From Cokeromyces recurvatus (Eukaryota; Mucoromycota; Mucoromycetes; Mucorales; Mucoraceae), in the NCBI RefSeq assembly GCF_025118155.1, contig NW_026251407.1, positions 372,001 to 436,000 of the forward strand: 64,000 bases of DNA, given 5' to 3'. Under the pieces are notes generated by a model. The model was not told where the DNA came from and made no database searches. It saw only the letters and a list, made by a program, of their open reading frames with translations. The translations under genes and the position numbers were made by a program. Of this stretch, positions 1 through 13,032 are shown one piece after another (the first letter of the stretch is position 1; each line of letters begins with the position of its first letter).

Positions 1-525
1 TTTATATCTATTTTAAAGAAAAATGAAAAATTATAATGTTTGAAAACTTAGTTTTGTCTATTGATAAGAAAAAAAAAACCTCTTTTCTATAGTAAAATAT
101 AATAGGACTAAATTTCAAGCAAAAGACTTGTATATTAATATATTTTAAACTTTTGTTATTTTCTCTCAACTCAATTATCAGTAATGCTGAATAGGTTGTA
201 CTACGTAATAAAAAGAAGTTTCCCTCCTTCGTCTGCAGCTTGCTGATATTTGAAAAGTCGGAAATAAGTATATTTGTTTCATATTACCCTTGTGGTTTAT
301 TTGCGTACTGTTTTAATCATAAGTTCTACTGTCAAGCAGTTCTTACTAATGATAATGTTATTAAACGATTTCATGTAAAATTACAAGGTTGAGTTATACA
401 GTGAAAACAACGTCCAAAGAGAGATTTTTATTTTTCCAGAAGAAGGCTGGTTTCTAAGTCCTAATTGACAAGTTTTTATTAATAGTTGAAGAATAGTTTC
501 TTAAATAGGGTTGCTGTCCTTTTCA

Positions 526-564
<39 letters not shown>

Positions 565-2042
565 CAAATACATTTACTGAGTGTTATAAGAATACTTTAA
601 AGATGCTCAGCAATGTTGGGTAGCTTAAGTCCTCCTAGTCGCATTTGTCCTTATTTTTAACAATAGACTAAAATTGCTTAATAAAATTAAGCTTGAGAGA
701 GTAAGTAAGACAGAAGATAGACGCATGTGTATCCTCCCCCCCCTCCTCTTTCTACTACTAACCATAACATCTATTGCATCTGCAATATAAATATATGCAT
801 TATTTATTACTGTATAGCATCCTTTCCTTTCAGGGAAACAGTCCATAATTCTCTGAATAAAATTGTGATATCTCTAGAAAGATAAATATAAAACTATAAA
901 AAGGCTAGTAAAGTTAACGGAATCGAACAATAGTCGATTGTTTTACTTATGATTTTAAATGATGGGGAAATAGTATTAGTTATAACCGAATAATACTTGA
1001 TAGTGTTAATGAAGTGTATAACATCCATATTTAGATGATTATAAAAATTCATTTGATATTAGATCGTGACAGTTTTTGCTTCTTTGATCAAATTTATAAT
1101 AATCCTTCATCCTGATCGATGATGCGGCTCTTTCCACTTTTATGTTTGATACATCGATATATCTGTCTCGATAGTAAAAGCCGACTCTGTAATCAAACTT
1201 GAAGTACATCATGTTGTTGTCATCACTCTACAATTTATGCGTATTAGATTTCAATGTTTTCCTATATATAAAATCTTGCCTCTTAAATTGAATATCATTT
1301 CTGTCAAAAAAAAAAAGGCAACTTAAAGATTCTGGTGTACATTTTGCTATCAAATATCTTTTTTAAACTATTTTTTCTTTTCATCAACATTAAGCATGTT
1401 CTGAATAATTTGATATGCTTCGACTCTAACAATAGATGATATTGTTAGTGATATGTTTGATGTATAAATCTAGTTATATTTGGAAAATAAACCGAAAATA
1501 AAGAAATGAGCCTCCTTGAGGTTATTTATTAGTATTCCAAATGATAATGGGAGGGGTAGAGGATTCATAGGTTAAAATAATTTTTCAAAATTCATCTCAA
1601 AAAATATAAAAACATTTTCAAAGGATTTTCCTATTCTATTTTGACTGTTTAAAAATATGTATACAATAAAAATGATATTTTTATTTAATGGCCAAATTAA
1701 TACCAGCTTTGTTCATTTTTCTTTTTAATACAAAGAAAAAGAAGAACATCCCTCAATAGAATGTTAAAGACCTTTTTAATAACTGTCAATAATCTTTATT
1801 ATCGTTGCTCATAATATTATTCTTTTAGAAAAGTAGATTTCAGTTTTGTTTTATTGTAATAATAAGGAAAAAAAAAAGGAGGGATGGAGGATTATTGTAT
1901 GTAGTGTACATCATGATATATATAACAAAGTATTTATTACAAGAAATATGGAATAAATGAGAAAACAAAATATTCTATAATAGACGAGTAAAATAATAAA
2001 ATTAATAATAGTATATAAAGATAATAAGAGTAACGAAATAGA
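1..2042. other. Intergenic region, AT-rich, with one long T tract
   Basis: No complete gene was recognised. The stretch is very AT-rich, with a run of about 36 T at 529-564 and short A/T runs elsewhere. A 73-codon minus-strand frame at 625-846 has low-complexity content and no recognisable domain, so it is not called. The only coding-looking segment is the minus-strand open frame at 1039-1227, listed separately. The left part of the gap presumably holds the 3' flank of a gene outside the window; the last few hundred bases lie downstream of the ABC transporter stop. Confidence 0.6.
1039..1227 (-). other. Coding-like open frame, possible terminal exon or gene remnant
   Basis: On the minus strand a 63-codon frame runs without a stop from a plausible splice acceptor (TTGTAG just above 1227) to a TAA at 1041-1039. 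It begins SDDNNMMYFKFDYRVGF and continues YYRDRYIDVSNIKVERAA. The rich, non-repetitive amino-acid mix (many Y, R, D, F) is unlike the Asn/Lys/Ile/Phe noise of the surrounding AT-rich DNA. I could not find an upstream exon in a matching phase: the preceding ~100 bases contain a short frame ending in a stop. It may be the last exon of a decayed or unusual gene. No family is recognised. Seen: the open frame and acceptor-like site. Inferred: coding origin. Confidence 0.35.
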
Positions 2043-5000
2043 TTAGAGTGAGTTAAGGGATTGCTGATACACTAATTCACTATAAGTGCCATTTAACTTC
2101 AGAAGTTCCCAATGAGTGCCTTGTTCAATAATACGACCTCCTTTAACGACACAAATAAGATCCGCATTTTGAATAGTAGAAAGACGATGTGCAATTGTAA
2201 TCGTCGTACGTCCGCCTTCTTCTAAAATATTATCAATAGCAGCTTGAACAAGTTTTTCACTTTCACTATCAAGAGCTGATGTGGCTTCATCTAGTAACAA
2301 TAATTTAGGTTTACGAATCAAGGCACGTGCGATAGCAATACGCTGCTTTTGACCACCCGATAATTGAGATCCTTTATCACCAACACGTGTATCATATCCT
2401 TTGGGAAGACTAGTAATGAACATGTGAATATTGGCTGCTTTACAAGCTGATTCAACATCCTCTTGCGTTACTTCCTTGCCATCATCAACACCAAATCGAA
2501 TATTTTCACCAATGGTTGTATCAAACAAGACAGGTTCTTGACCGACAAGTGCCATATGACTACGGAGATTGCTTAATGTGAAATTCTTAACGTTATTATC
2601 GTCCATACGAACAGTACCACTAACAGGATCATACCATCTTTGAAGCATACCAATCGTTGTTGATTTACCACAACCGGAGGGTCCAACAAGAGCGATAGTT
2701 TGACCAGCTTTACCATGCAGGTTGAATTCACCATTAAAGATAGAGATATCAGGACGTGCAGGATAACGGAAAGTGATGTTTTCGAAATCAATTTCACCAT
2801 GAACTTGATTACGTGTAGGTTCAATACCTTCAAGGTCAGGGTCAATCGATGGTTCACGTTCAAGGATTTCAAAAGCGGCGATAGCAGAGTATTTGGCTTT
2901 AGCAAAGGTAGTAGTAAAGACGGAAGCACGGCCGACACCTTGAGCGGTAATCATGATGGACATCATACAGGTAAACATTTTATCAAAGGGAAGTTTATGA
3001 TGCCACATAAGTTGGATACCAGCATAAAAGGCAACTGCATTTGTATAAAGAGTAATACCTTGTTGGAGAGCATAACCGATGGAGGACATATAAGCCTTAC
3101 GTTGTGCAAGTTTATGAGGGCGATCAGTAGCTTGGAAATACTTGCGCTCAAAATGGTTTTGCTTGTTAAGACCAGCTACAGTACGGATTTCTTTAATTGC
3201 TTCACCAGCGACTTCACCTGATTGTTCATTGGCCTTCTTGGTATTATCTTCAAAACCACGATGGATTTTGGATTCATAACCAGTGGCAAACATAATGAAA
3301 GGTGCCATACAAAGAATAATTAAGGTCAACATCCAACTTTGAGAGAAGGCAATAGCTAAACCAGTGATAGCAGTAACAATAATTTGGGTAATATCACCCC
3401 AAGTCTTCGTCACTAATTCATTGACATTTTTAGAATCAATAGCAAGCTTTGATGTCAGAGCACCAAGTGAATTATCTTCATCATCAAAGAAGCCAATTTC
3501 TTGTTTCATATAAGCACGGAAAATAGCAGCACGAAGACGTTTCGTATAGCGTTCACCTGCTATTTCAAAGGAAATAACTTGGGTAGTAAACCCGATAAAG
3601 GCACCAACACCAATAATGACAAACAAAAACGAATAGAGATTAGTGCCTGACATAGGACCAGGAACTACATCAGAAGGGTCAATAAGTTGCGAAATGACTT
3701 GAGCAAAAATTAAAGAAAAGCAAGGGAAGACAGCACCAGCAATGGCAGCACCAACGATACCTATACCAAGAAGATACCATTCAGAACGCATTTGATCTAA
3801 AACCTTCTTGATAGGAACTTTTTGTTTCATGGCTACCTTACGTTCCTCACGCTCTTTACGAAGCTTTAATTCATAAGCGTCTACAGAGGCACGACTAGTA
3901 GTTTTGAATAAATGAACAGTGGTTTCCTTTTCATTAACTTCACTTTCTTCAGTACGATGTTGTTCAGCCAAGATTTCCATTTGTTCACGTCTTAACAATT
4001 CTTCAGAATCAGGCTCATCATCGTTTTGTTTAGTTGCAATTTCTTGCTTTCGGACCAATTCAGCATAAACACCATTCAGAGCCAAGAGTTCATTGTGATT
4101 ACCTTGTTCAATCAAGTCACCAGCCTGCATGACAACAATTAGATCAGCATTACGGATAGTAGAAAGACGGTGAGCAATCACAATTGTAGTACGATCAGCA
4201 GCAGCAGCATCCAAGGCAGATTGAACCAATCTTTCTGATTGAGTATCTAAAGCAGAAGTAGCCTATAATGTAATAATTAATATCAATATTAATATTGTAT
4301 ACTATATATCTATATATATATATTACCTCATCTAATAAAAGAATAGATGGATTCTTAAGAATAGCACGTGCAATAGCAATACGTTGTTTTTGACCACCTG
4401 AAAGCATACCACCATGTTCACCAACAATTGTTTCATAACCATCAGGAAGTTGAGAAATAAAAGAGTGACAGTTTGCCTTTTTACAAGCAGCAACAATATC
4501 GTCATTTGTTATTTCTTTAACGACACCCATCAACAAATTTTGTTTGATAGTCATATTAAACAAAACGGGTTCCTGAGAGACTACACCAATTTGACTACGT
4601 AACCAAGCAACATTGTAATCCTTAAGATCATGACCATCAAGGATGACACTACCTTTTGAGGGATCATAGAAACGTTGAAGCAATTGAACGGAAGTAGATT
4701 TACCAGAGCCCGAAGGGCCAACAAATGCAACAGTCATGCCAGGCTTGATCTTAAGATTTAAATTTTTCAAAATAGTGATATCAGGACGTGTAGGATAACT
4801 AAACTTTACATCCTTGAATTCAATTTCACCGACGATTCTCTCAGGGTGTAAACCATTGTTATTATCGACATCAATGGAAGGGACACGATCAATAGTAGTA
4901 TAAATCTTATAAGCAGCACCACAAGCACTAGAGACGGCAGAAAGATTAGGAGGCAATTGTAAAAAGGCAATAGCACCCATGATCATAGCGAAAAAGACAA

Positions 5001-6149
5001 CCAAGACATCTTCACCCGACATTAACTTTTCACGGGTCAATTTGGCACCATACCAGAAGGAAAGACCATAGGTAGCAAAGAGAACAAACATAAAACTACC
5101 AAAACCGAAACCCAAAACTTGTCCACGTCTAATACCAGTTTTCATAGCCTTTTGCAATTTTTCCTCATAAAGGGTAGCAAAACGTTTTTGAAGAGAGAAG
5201 GAATAGACAGTTCGAATACCAGCAAAGACTTGTTCAGCCACAGAACCAGCATCAGCATAAGAATCTTGTGCTTTCAAGGTATATTTGGTAATGAAATAAC
5301 CCATGGCACCACCTACACCACCTAATACAGGAAGTGTAGCAAGAATAATAACTATAAAAAAACAAAAAATTTAATTAATATGACCGTATATGTATGAAAT
5401 ATTCATCATTATTTACCAGCAAGTCTCCAGCCCTTTATGAAAGCAACAACAAAACCAGCAATGAATTGACCAATACACATCACAAGTAGACCAAACTTCT
5501 CAGAGATACCATCTTGAATCAATTGTGTATCAGTAGCTAAACGTGTTGTTAAGGAACCTTCTTCAGCTTTATCAAACCAACTCATATCCTGACGCAAAAT
5601 AGCATGGACATAAAGACTACGAATACGACGAACTTGATTCTCGCCTGTCAAGATCCAAAAGCAATTTGTAATATAAGCAGCTACCAGTACAGCTGTACCC
5701 ATATACACAAATGTCAAAATCAAGGGTTGTGCGTCTTTAGCGAGTTGTTCAAAATCACCAGTCATCATAGAGACACCGATAGTACCCATAAATTTACCAA
5801 AGATAATAATTGAAACAGGTTGAAGAGCACCAATACCTGCCGAGAAAATGGCAGCGCAAAGGATCATGAGTAACTCGATCTTTGTGGCAAATCGGAATAA
5901 TTTAAAAATTGCCACCGAAGGTTGCTTTTCCTTCTTCTTTTTCTTTTTATCATCCTTTTTTTCTGCTTCATGAATAGATTCAATTTGTTTAATAGGAATA
6001 GCAGCAATTTCTTCCATTAATAATTTCTCATCATTTCCATTTTGTATGGGTGTTTCTGATTTATCTAAGTTTTCATTTTTTATTTTGCTTTCTTCTTGAA
6101 ACGTATGGCTTGTTGACGAAGATCGTGTTGATATACTCAGATCTGTCAT
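2043..6149 (-). CDS. ABC transporter, subfamily B (MDR/P-glycoprotein type)
   Basis: Full-length ABCB exporter, TMD-NBD-TMD-NBD, about 1,325 residues, the usual size for eukaryotic P-glycoproteins. Exons 6149-5417, 5351-4327, 4262-2043; the joins restore WRLA-VIILATLP and LLLDE-ATSALD. NBD1 has Walker A GPSGSGKST (~456-464), signature LSGGQ (~561) and Walker B ILLLDE (~581); NBD2 has GPSGCGKST (~1113-1121), LSGGQ (~1220) and LLLLDE (~1240). Both H-loops read IAHRLST, so both ATP sites look catalytically complete. The cytosolic N-terminus has a Lys-rich stretch (~residues 64-76) just before the first membrane segments. The family exports lipophilic compounds or peptides such as mating pheromone (Ste6 type); the sequence alone does not give the substrate. 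Start chosen as the first Met of an open exon; it reads MTDLSISTRSS. Confidence 0.93.
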
Positions 6150-6612
6150 TGGTTATAAATGTAAATAATGTATTATTTCAATATATTATGCGCTTAAAAT
6201 GATATATGTATATAAAAAAAAGAGAAGAAAAAAGATATAAAGATAAAATAAATTGGAAATGTAATATATTAAAAAATAAAACTACCTAGGAATCAAAATG
6301 TTATAAATACATATTTATATATTCATTTTTTTTTTTTACACAAAATGTAGGACAAAAAAAAAGAAAATGTCGAATATAATATATTCGGTGGAAGTAAAAT
6401 TCCGAGAAGTGTTATCCAATTAAACAAACAAAGGATTCTATTATTTGATTTATCTTTAAAGTCCGTAACCCATTTCGGCGCTGTCTCCACATTGATTTTC
6501 AAATTTATGACTCAAAAGAAAAAAAGGAAAAAAAAAAAGAAAAGAATATAAACATTAGAACATCGTCATAGTATTTTCTAGTATTAACATACAAATAATA
6601 AGCTCAAACATT
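6150..6612. other. Intergenic spacer between ABC transporter and ValRS genes
   Basis: 463 bases between the ABC transporter start (to the left, minus strand) and the ValRS stop. A-rich upstream region with A and T runs near 6216, 6327 and 6353; it should contain the ABC transporter promoter and the ValRS 3' end. No gene seen. Confidence 0.5.
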
Positions 6613-9211
6613 TTATTTATAACTTTCTTTAGCAATTGAATCTAATAAGCTTATATCATTTTCAAGATTATCTTTTTCTAATAGAAGCATTCTTAATCTT
6701 TGACTAAAAAAAGAAAAAAAAATAGTTTAGAAATAAATAATACAGCTAATCAAATAAATTTATACCTGTTTTTATCTTTGATTTGGCTTGGTACACTTTC
6801 TTCATAATCTGATTTATTCATTTTGTTATTCAACTTTTCCAAATCAAGCTTAAGTTTATTCAATTTTTTTAATAATTGCATATTTTTGTTTTGAATGACC
6901 GTATTCATGTCAGCGCCTTTTGCTGCGGCACTTTCTAATTGTGCACGAATAACTTCCGTAGATGGTAACAGAATTTTTAAATTATCATTAATTATTTTAA
7001 CTGTCCATCTTTGTTTATGATCTAAAGAATCATTTATCTAAGTAAACAGAAAAAAGAAAAAAAAAAGGAGCGTGTTTAATTTATGGCTTTAATACATATT
7101 TATGTACTTCTATTTTACATTACCTTCTTCTCATCATAAATTGTGATATTCGATGCTTTAATAAAATTTTGAATCTCTTTCATATAAAGCTTTAAAGGAC
7201 CATTTTCATCCAATAAGATAGAATCATTGCATGAAATGATAAAAGGTAACTCTTTACTTATACTAATTTGGTGTCCTTGTCTTAAAGATCTTGATGCATG
7301 GATAATAGATAAAATAACCTTAAAATGCTCTTCTACTTGATTATCTTTAAACGGAATAAATGTGTGATAGCTCGGATATTTTTCTACCATCAAGGAAGGT
7401 AAACTTCTATTTTTAATAGAAAGTGCTGAATTCATGTGTTGCCACAATTCCTATAAAAAGGAATAAATACTCTATATATTATTATTCCAATTTTACTTTT
7501 TTTTTTTTTTTTTTTTACCTCTGTAACAAAGGGTATAAATGGGTGTGCTAAACGTAATGATACATCCATACACATGTATAAAACATCTAATGTTAATTTC
7601 TAATTCATTTGAAGAAGAAGGGAATGGTAGTTGAATAATAATGATAATAATATAGAGAGAGGACAATAAGGATAGGATAATCTCTCTTTTTTTTTTTTTT
7701 TTTATAAAAAAATAGACCTACTTTTTCACTTCGACTAAGATCTGATTTATTGAGAGTTGCTTTACTGAATTCAACATAAACATCACAAACATCTTCGACA
7801 ATAAATCGACGTATAGCATCTGTTGCTTCAAATAGTCTTGAGTTTTCAAATCCTTGTTGACATCTTGATACTGTATTTGCCATACGCGATAAAATAAAAC
7901 GATCGACAAGTGATAATTGATTTGTATCAATATTGTTAACCAAGTTATCAGTATGATAATCAACATGCTCTACTCGACTAAGACCAAACTTGAACAAATT
8001 CCAAAGTTTATTACAGAAATAGGAGGTTTGAATAACATTATTGATATCTAAATTAATTTGTCTTGATTGTTGTGTATATTGTATAAGTGAAAACCTTAAC
8101 GAGTCTGTACCACAAGCAGGAATTCCATTCGGATATTCTTTTTCTAAATTACGAATACTCCTATAAATGAATGTATTAAAATAAAATTATACTTTGTGAT
8201 ATTATTGTTGAAACGCACGTTTCAATTTCCTTCTTAGGTAGATTTGAGTGTAACACATTATTTTTCATCTCTTGCAGAGTTACACCTTCAATAACATGAA
8301 GTGGATCAATAACGTTACCCAATGATTTAGACATCTTACGTCCTTGAGCATCTCTAACCTATCCTAGATATATAAATGTATTGTTTACTATAGCAACATA
8401 TTATTGGTTACCATGGCATGTAAATAAACTGTTTCAAATGGTATTTTATGATCTGTAAAATGATTAGACAACATAGCCATGCGTGCAACCCAAAAGAATA
8501 ATATATCAAAACCAGTTTCCATAATTTGAAGTGGATAGCGATTCTATATTTTGGTAATATATAAATAAAAGCCGACAAAATGTAGTAAGTCTAATATACA
8601 CTTACTGGAATTTTTTCTCCTTTTCTACCTGTCCATCCTAATGCTGATAGAGGTAATAATCCAGAAGAAAACCAGGTATCTAATACATCTTGATCCTAAA
8701 TAAAAATAAGAAATATAACTCTTGTATAAATGTAAAAATGAACTACCTTAACAAGCTTAAATGGAGTAGCTTCTGGATAACCTTTCTGTTTTAATAGGTT
8801 TACAGCCTTGATTTTAGCCTCTATTTTGTCAGATCCCGTTACCCACAATTCCTCTAAAGAAAAAAAAAAAAAAATTATTCGGGCCGATAATTGATTTTTT
8901 TTTTTTTTATTCTACCTTGATTTTTTACTTCATTGTTAAACTTAATTTGATAGGCTGGAATTTCATGTCCCCACCATAATTGCCGAGATACGCACCAATC
9001 TTGAATGTTGTCTGTAAATAAATAGAATTAATATTTCAACTAGTATTAAATTATATAATACAAATATTAACCAACCTAGCCAGCGATACCAGTCTTGTTT
9101 TGATTGGTCGGGGATAATTTTCATTTCATTTAGCTCTACTTGTTTCTTACATAAATCTGCAAGTTCTTTACATTTAATGTACCTGATAAGAAAAATAAAG
9201 CATTTGACGTC

Positions 9212-9252
<41 letters not shown>

Positions 9253-10867
9253 TTTATTATTAAACAGAGTATATGTATACATATACATATTTACCATTGA
9301 GGTTCTAATAAAGGCTCAATAATATCACCTGATCTTGAACAAGTAGCTATACGCATTACATGCTTATCATTTCTACCTTTATAACTTCCAAATTCATTCA
9401 ATTTATTTATAATAATATCACGTACTTCAAAACGATCATAGCCCTTATAAAGGAAAATATTAATATATATGGTAATATTTCTCTCTCTCTCTGTCTCTCT
9501 CTGTCTCTCTCTTTTTACATACCACTAATTCAGGTACACCACAATTTTTATTTAATTTTCCTTTTTTGTCAAAAATATTTTGAATTGGAAGCTGATGACG
9601 TTTAGCACATGCATAATCATTTGGATCATGAGCAGGTGTAATCTACAAACGATATATATATGTATATAAGACTGATAAGTCATGTATTTTTTTTTAAACA
9701 AAAATAGTATGTTTTTACCTTAACAACACCAGTACCGAAATTCATATCAACAAGCTGCGCATCACAAATGATAGGAATTTCTTTGTTTAATATTGGATGG
9801 TATACATATTTACCATGTAAACTCTATAAAGTAAATATGTATAAATAAATTATAATACGCCACAGAATTTTTATATTTACTTTATATCTTTTATCATTAG
9901 GGTGAACAGCTACTGCACAATCACCAAGCATTGTTTCAATACGTGTAGTTGATACAATTAATTCTTGAATTCCTTTTAGATCAGGGTTTACTACTTTATA
10001 TGCAAAATTATGTAATACTCCAAATTCCACTCTATATATGTATATATATATAAATTGCTTTATTAATATGTCATTCATCCTTTTTATGACTTACGGCTTA
10101 GATCTGCCAGGTAAATTTAGAAAAGTTCTTCCTGTAATATCTTTATAATCGACTTCAATGTCAGAGATGACTGTTTCTAATGCACAACACCAATTCACAA
10201 GACGAGTATTACGATAAATTAATCCATCCTCATAAAGACGTATAAATGCATTCTTGACCGCTTCTGATCGAGATTTATCCATTGTAAAAAACTCTTGGTC
10301 CCAATCAAGAGAGGCACCAAGCTTTCTCATTTGATGCAAGATACGATTTCCATAATTCTCCTTCCAATCCCATATCTCTTTGACAAATTGTTCTCGTCCC
10401 AAATCATGTCGTGTTAAGCCTTTCTCTTTCATTAATCTCTTTTCTACCACAGATTGTGTACCTATGCCTGCATGATCTGTACCGGGAATCCATTGTACAT
10501 CGTAACCATTCATACGTTTCCAACGCACTATAGCGTCTTGAATACTGAAGGTTAACGCATGACCTATATGTAAAGAACCTGTCACGTTTGGTGGTGGTGT
10601 GATCATCGTAAAAGATCTCCTTTCACTCTTTATTTGAGAATAATCCGCACTACTGGCTTTGAAAAGCCCCTGTGTTTGCCACCATTCATACCATCCTTCT
10701 TCTACTGTTTTGGCATTGTATGTTGATCTAAACTCCTTTTTAGGCTTCAATGTTGCAAAATGGCGTGCAAGCTTTAATGATGGAGATCTATTCACAAGTA
10801 AAAAATTGGTACAAGTTGTGTGATTTCTTTGTGCAACTCGTGTAGCTAATTGTCCATGTTGAATCAT
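6613..10867 (-). CDS. VARS2: Valyl-tRNA synthetase, mitochondrial type
   Basis: Class I synthetase that charges tRNA-Val. Sixteen exons: 10867-10095, 10031-9881, 9823-9719, 9642-9523, 9443-9295, 9182-9076, 9011-8916, 8853-8747, 8695-8606, 8543-8412, 8358-8219, 8160-7722, 7599-7519, 7450-7124, 7037-6766, 6703-6613; joined length 3,180 nt, 1,059 residues. HIGH motif in [14 protein letters not shown] (HIGH at 100-103), KMSKS at 618-622 followed by [23 protein letters not shown] and the editing-domain motif [10 protein letters not shown] are typical of ValRS. A C-terminal coiled coil ([17 protein letters not shown]) matches the tRNA-binding tail of the family. The N-terminus (Arg/Ser/Thr/Leu, few acids) looks like a mitochondrial presequence; the next Met (88) is already inside the catalytic domain, so a shorter cytosolic form from an internal start seems impossible, unlike yeast VAS1. 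A separate cytosolic enzyme is therefore expected elsewhere. Confidence 0.95.
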
Positions 10868-11026
10868 GTTAACATAAGAACAACTTCAAAATTGCGAGGA
10901 AAAAAAAAAAAATAAGTGTTGCCCTGGTACATAGTTCATCCTGAGAAACAAGCTTTATTATTTTATTTTTCTCTCCTTTTTAAATCTCCGGCTAATATAC
11001 ATTATACTTCATTTTCACCTTCTTCA
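10868..11026. promoter_or_regulatory. Divergent promoter region, ValRS / D-serine dehydratase-like
   Basis: The start codons of the ValRS gene (10867, minus) and the PLP-enzyme gene (11027, plus) are 159 bases apart, head to head, so both promoters must share this stretch. It contains an A-run (near 10900) and pyrimidine-rich T/C blocks. No specific factor site is recognised. Confidence 0.5.
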
Positions 11027-12505
11027 ATGATAATACAGCAAACAACAACACCATTATTACCTTTTTATTCTCATTTAAAGGAATGGAAATCAGAGCTTAT
11101 AAAAGAGATGGTAGGAAAGAAGTTGAAAGAACTTCGAACACCTTCTCTTGTAATTGATAAGACTATTCTCGAACGTAATTGTAATAAACTGAGTAAAATA
11201 ACAACAGAACTGAATACAAAAGTGAGAGTTCATGTCAAAACGCATAAGGTTAAACAAAAATAAATAAATAAATAAAAATAAATAAATAAATAAACATCCA
11301 ATTTTTGCTTAATCATAGACCGTTGAAGGTGCACGTATTCAACTTGAAAATACCAAAACTGATGCAATTGTTGTATCGACCTTAGCAGAAGCTTATGCTA
11401 TGATTGATTCTACATTGACTAAGAGCGGATTATTAAAAGATGTTCTCCTTGGATTTCCTATTACGCCAGATAAATTCAATGATGTTATTGAACTTTCAAA
11501 AAGAGTAAATACATTTCAAATCTTTATAGGTAAAAAAAACATGTACTTTTATATATATATATATATTTATATAAGATGATTAATCTGTTTTATTTATTTA
11601 CTTTGTCATAGATGATTTGCAAACTTTGGAGGCATTAGAAGCATTTTGTCTAGGTAAGGATTACAAGTTCAATACGTTTTTAAAAGTCAACTGTGGATAT
11701 AGGTAAAATAAAGTTAAACAAATAAAATGAATAATTATCTAACAAAATGAATTTACAATGTAGTCGAGCAGGAGTTCCCTTAAACGATGTTCAATCTATT
11801 GAATTAGCTAAACGATTACAAGCTTCACCTCATATTAATTTTATTGGCATATATACACACGCCGGTCATTCTTATTCGTCAGAGACACCAGAGAAAGCAC
11901 TTGAATATTTACAAGAGGAGTGTAATATAGCACGTCAATTTCGTGATTATTTTACAAACCATGGAATTCACATTGGTTATGTTTCTATTGGCGCTACACC
12001 AACAGTGAAAGCCATTATAGCTTTTTTAGAAAGTATAGATATGAAAAGGGTTCTAGAAGGGATTGATGAAGTGCATGCAGGAGCATATGCATTTTTGGAT
12101 AAACAACAGGTGTTTACAGGTTTAGGTAATTACTGTGATGTAGCGATTACAGTAGCTACGCGAGTTGTAAGTCATTATAAAGATCGAAATAGTATTTTGA
12201 TTGATGCTGGTGGTTTGGCATTCTCAAAGGATACAGCACCACAGGGAGGCTATGGCTATGTCCTGGAGCATGAGAATGGTGAATCTAAAATCTTGGCTTC
12301 TGTCAGTAAGTTATCGCAGGAGCATGGCTTACTACAAGAGTTAGATCCAGCTATATTACTAAGACCTGAATTTCAAATTGGTGAAGTTATACGTGTTATA
12401 CCGAATCATTGTTGTTTGGCTGCTGCATGTCATTTGTTTTACTTAATTATTGAAAATGGGAGTGATATTGTTGTAGATGTGTGGGTCCCTATCAAAGGAT
12501 GGTAA
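11027..12505 (+). CDS. D-serine dehydratase-like PLP enzyme (DSD1 family)
   Basis: Fold-type III PLP enzyme, alanine-racemase-like N-domain, of the Zn-dependent D-serine dehydratase / D-threonine aldolase family: D-serine to pyruvate and ammonia in characterised fungal members. Exons 11027-11248, 11319-11529, 11612-11702, 11764-12505; 421 residues, normal for the family. TPSLVID opens the barrel; HVKTHK at the end of exon 1 (residues ~69-74) contains the Schiff-base lysine region, and intron 1 falls directly behind it before TVEGARIQLE. IYTHAGHSY and VSIGATPT are family motifs; the C-terminal PNHCCLAAA carries the His-X-Cys pair that binds Zn in Dsd1. The gene is convergent with BTA1, 145 bases apart. 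D-serine against another D-amino-acid substrate is not decided by sequence. Confidence 0.9.
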
Positions 12506-12650
12506 AAGCAAGCATTGAAAACAATAATAATAAGCATGTTATTTATTATATAAATGTATGGAAAAAATAAAATAAAATAAAATATTTCATTGATATATTC
12601 TGAATAACGTATTACATTATAAATATATACATATAAAAATATATACATAT

Positions 12651-12996
12651 TTAAGATTTAGTCGCTCTATAGAAGCTAGCATACATATTAACACGATCAA
12701 TAGCTAGACCAGGACGACGAATATTCAAGGGTTCAATAGAAATAAATTCATGTTTTAAGAATAATTCATTATACCATGGAGTTGTACCTGCACTTCTCCA
12801 GTAGACTTGACCTCCACTTTTTAAAACGCGTTTCATTTCTTTAATCTCGTTATCTAGCTCCTCATGAGAATTAGGGTCAAACCAATCCATATGATCCATT
12901 AAAACTAATCGAGTCAAGTAATTATCTGACATTGAGCAAAGTGCATCTAAAATTGATTCTGTATGTAAGCGGAACGCATTTAAGGCGTTAGAGGCC

Positions 12997-13032
<36 letters not shown>

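Noticed and set aside
625..846. 73-codon minus-strand frame
   Set aside because: Low-complexity composition, no motif, no splice partners; likely chance in AT-rich DNA.
2573..3221. Several frames antisense or out of phase within the ABC transporter exon
   Set aside because: They lie inside a well-conserved NBD/TMD coding exon and show shadow composition (Leu/Ser/Ile-rich), so they are overlap artefacts.
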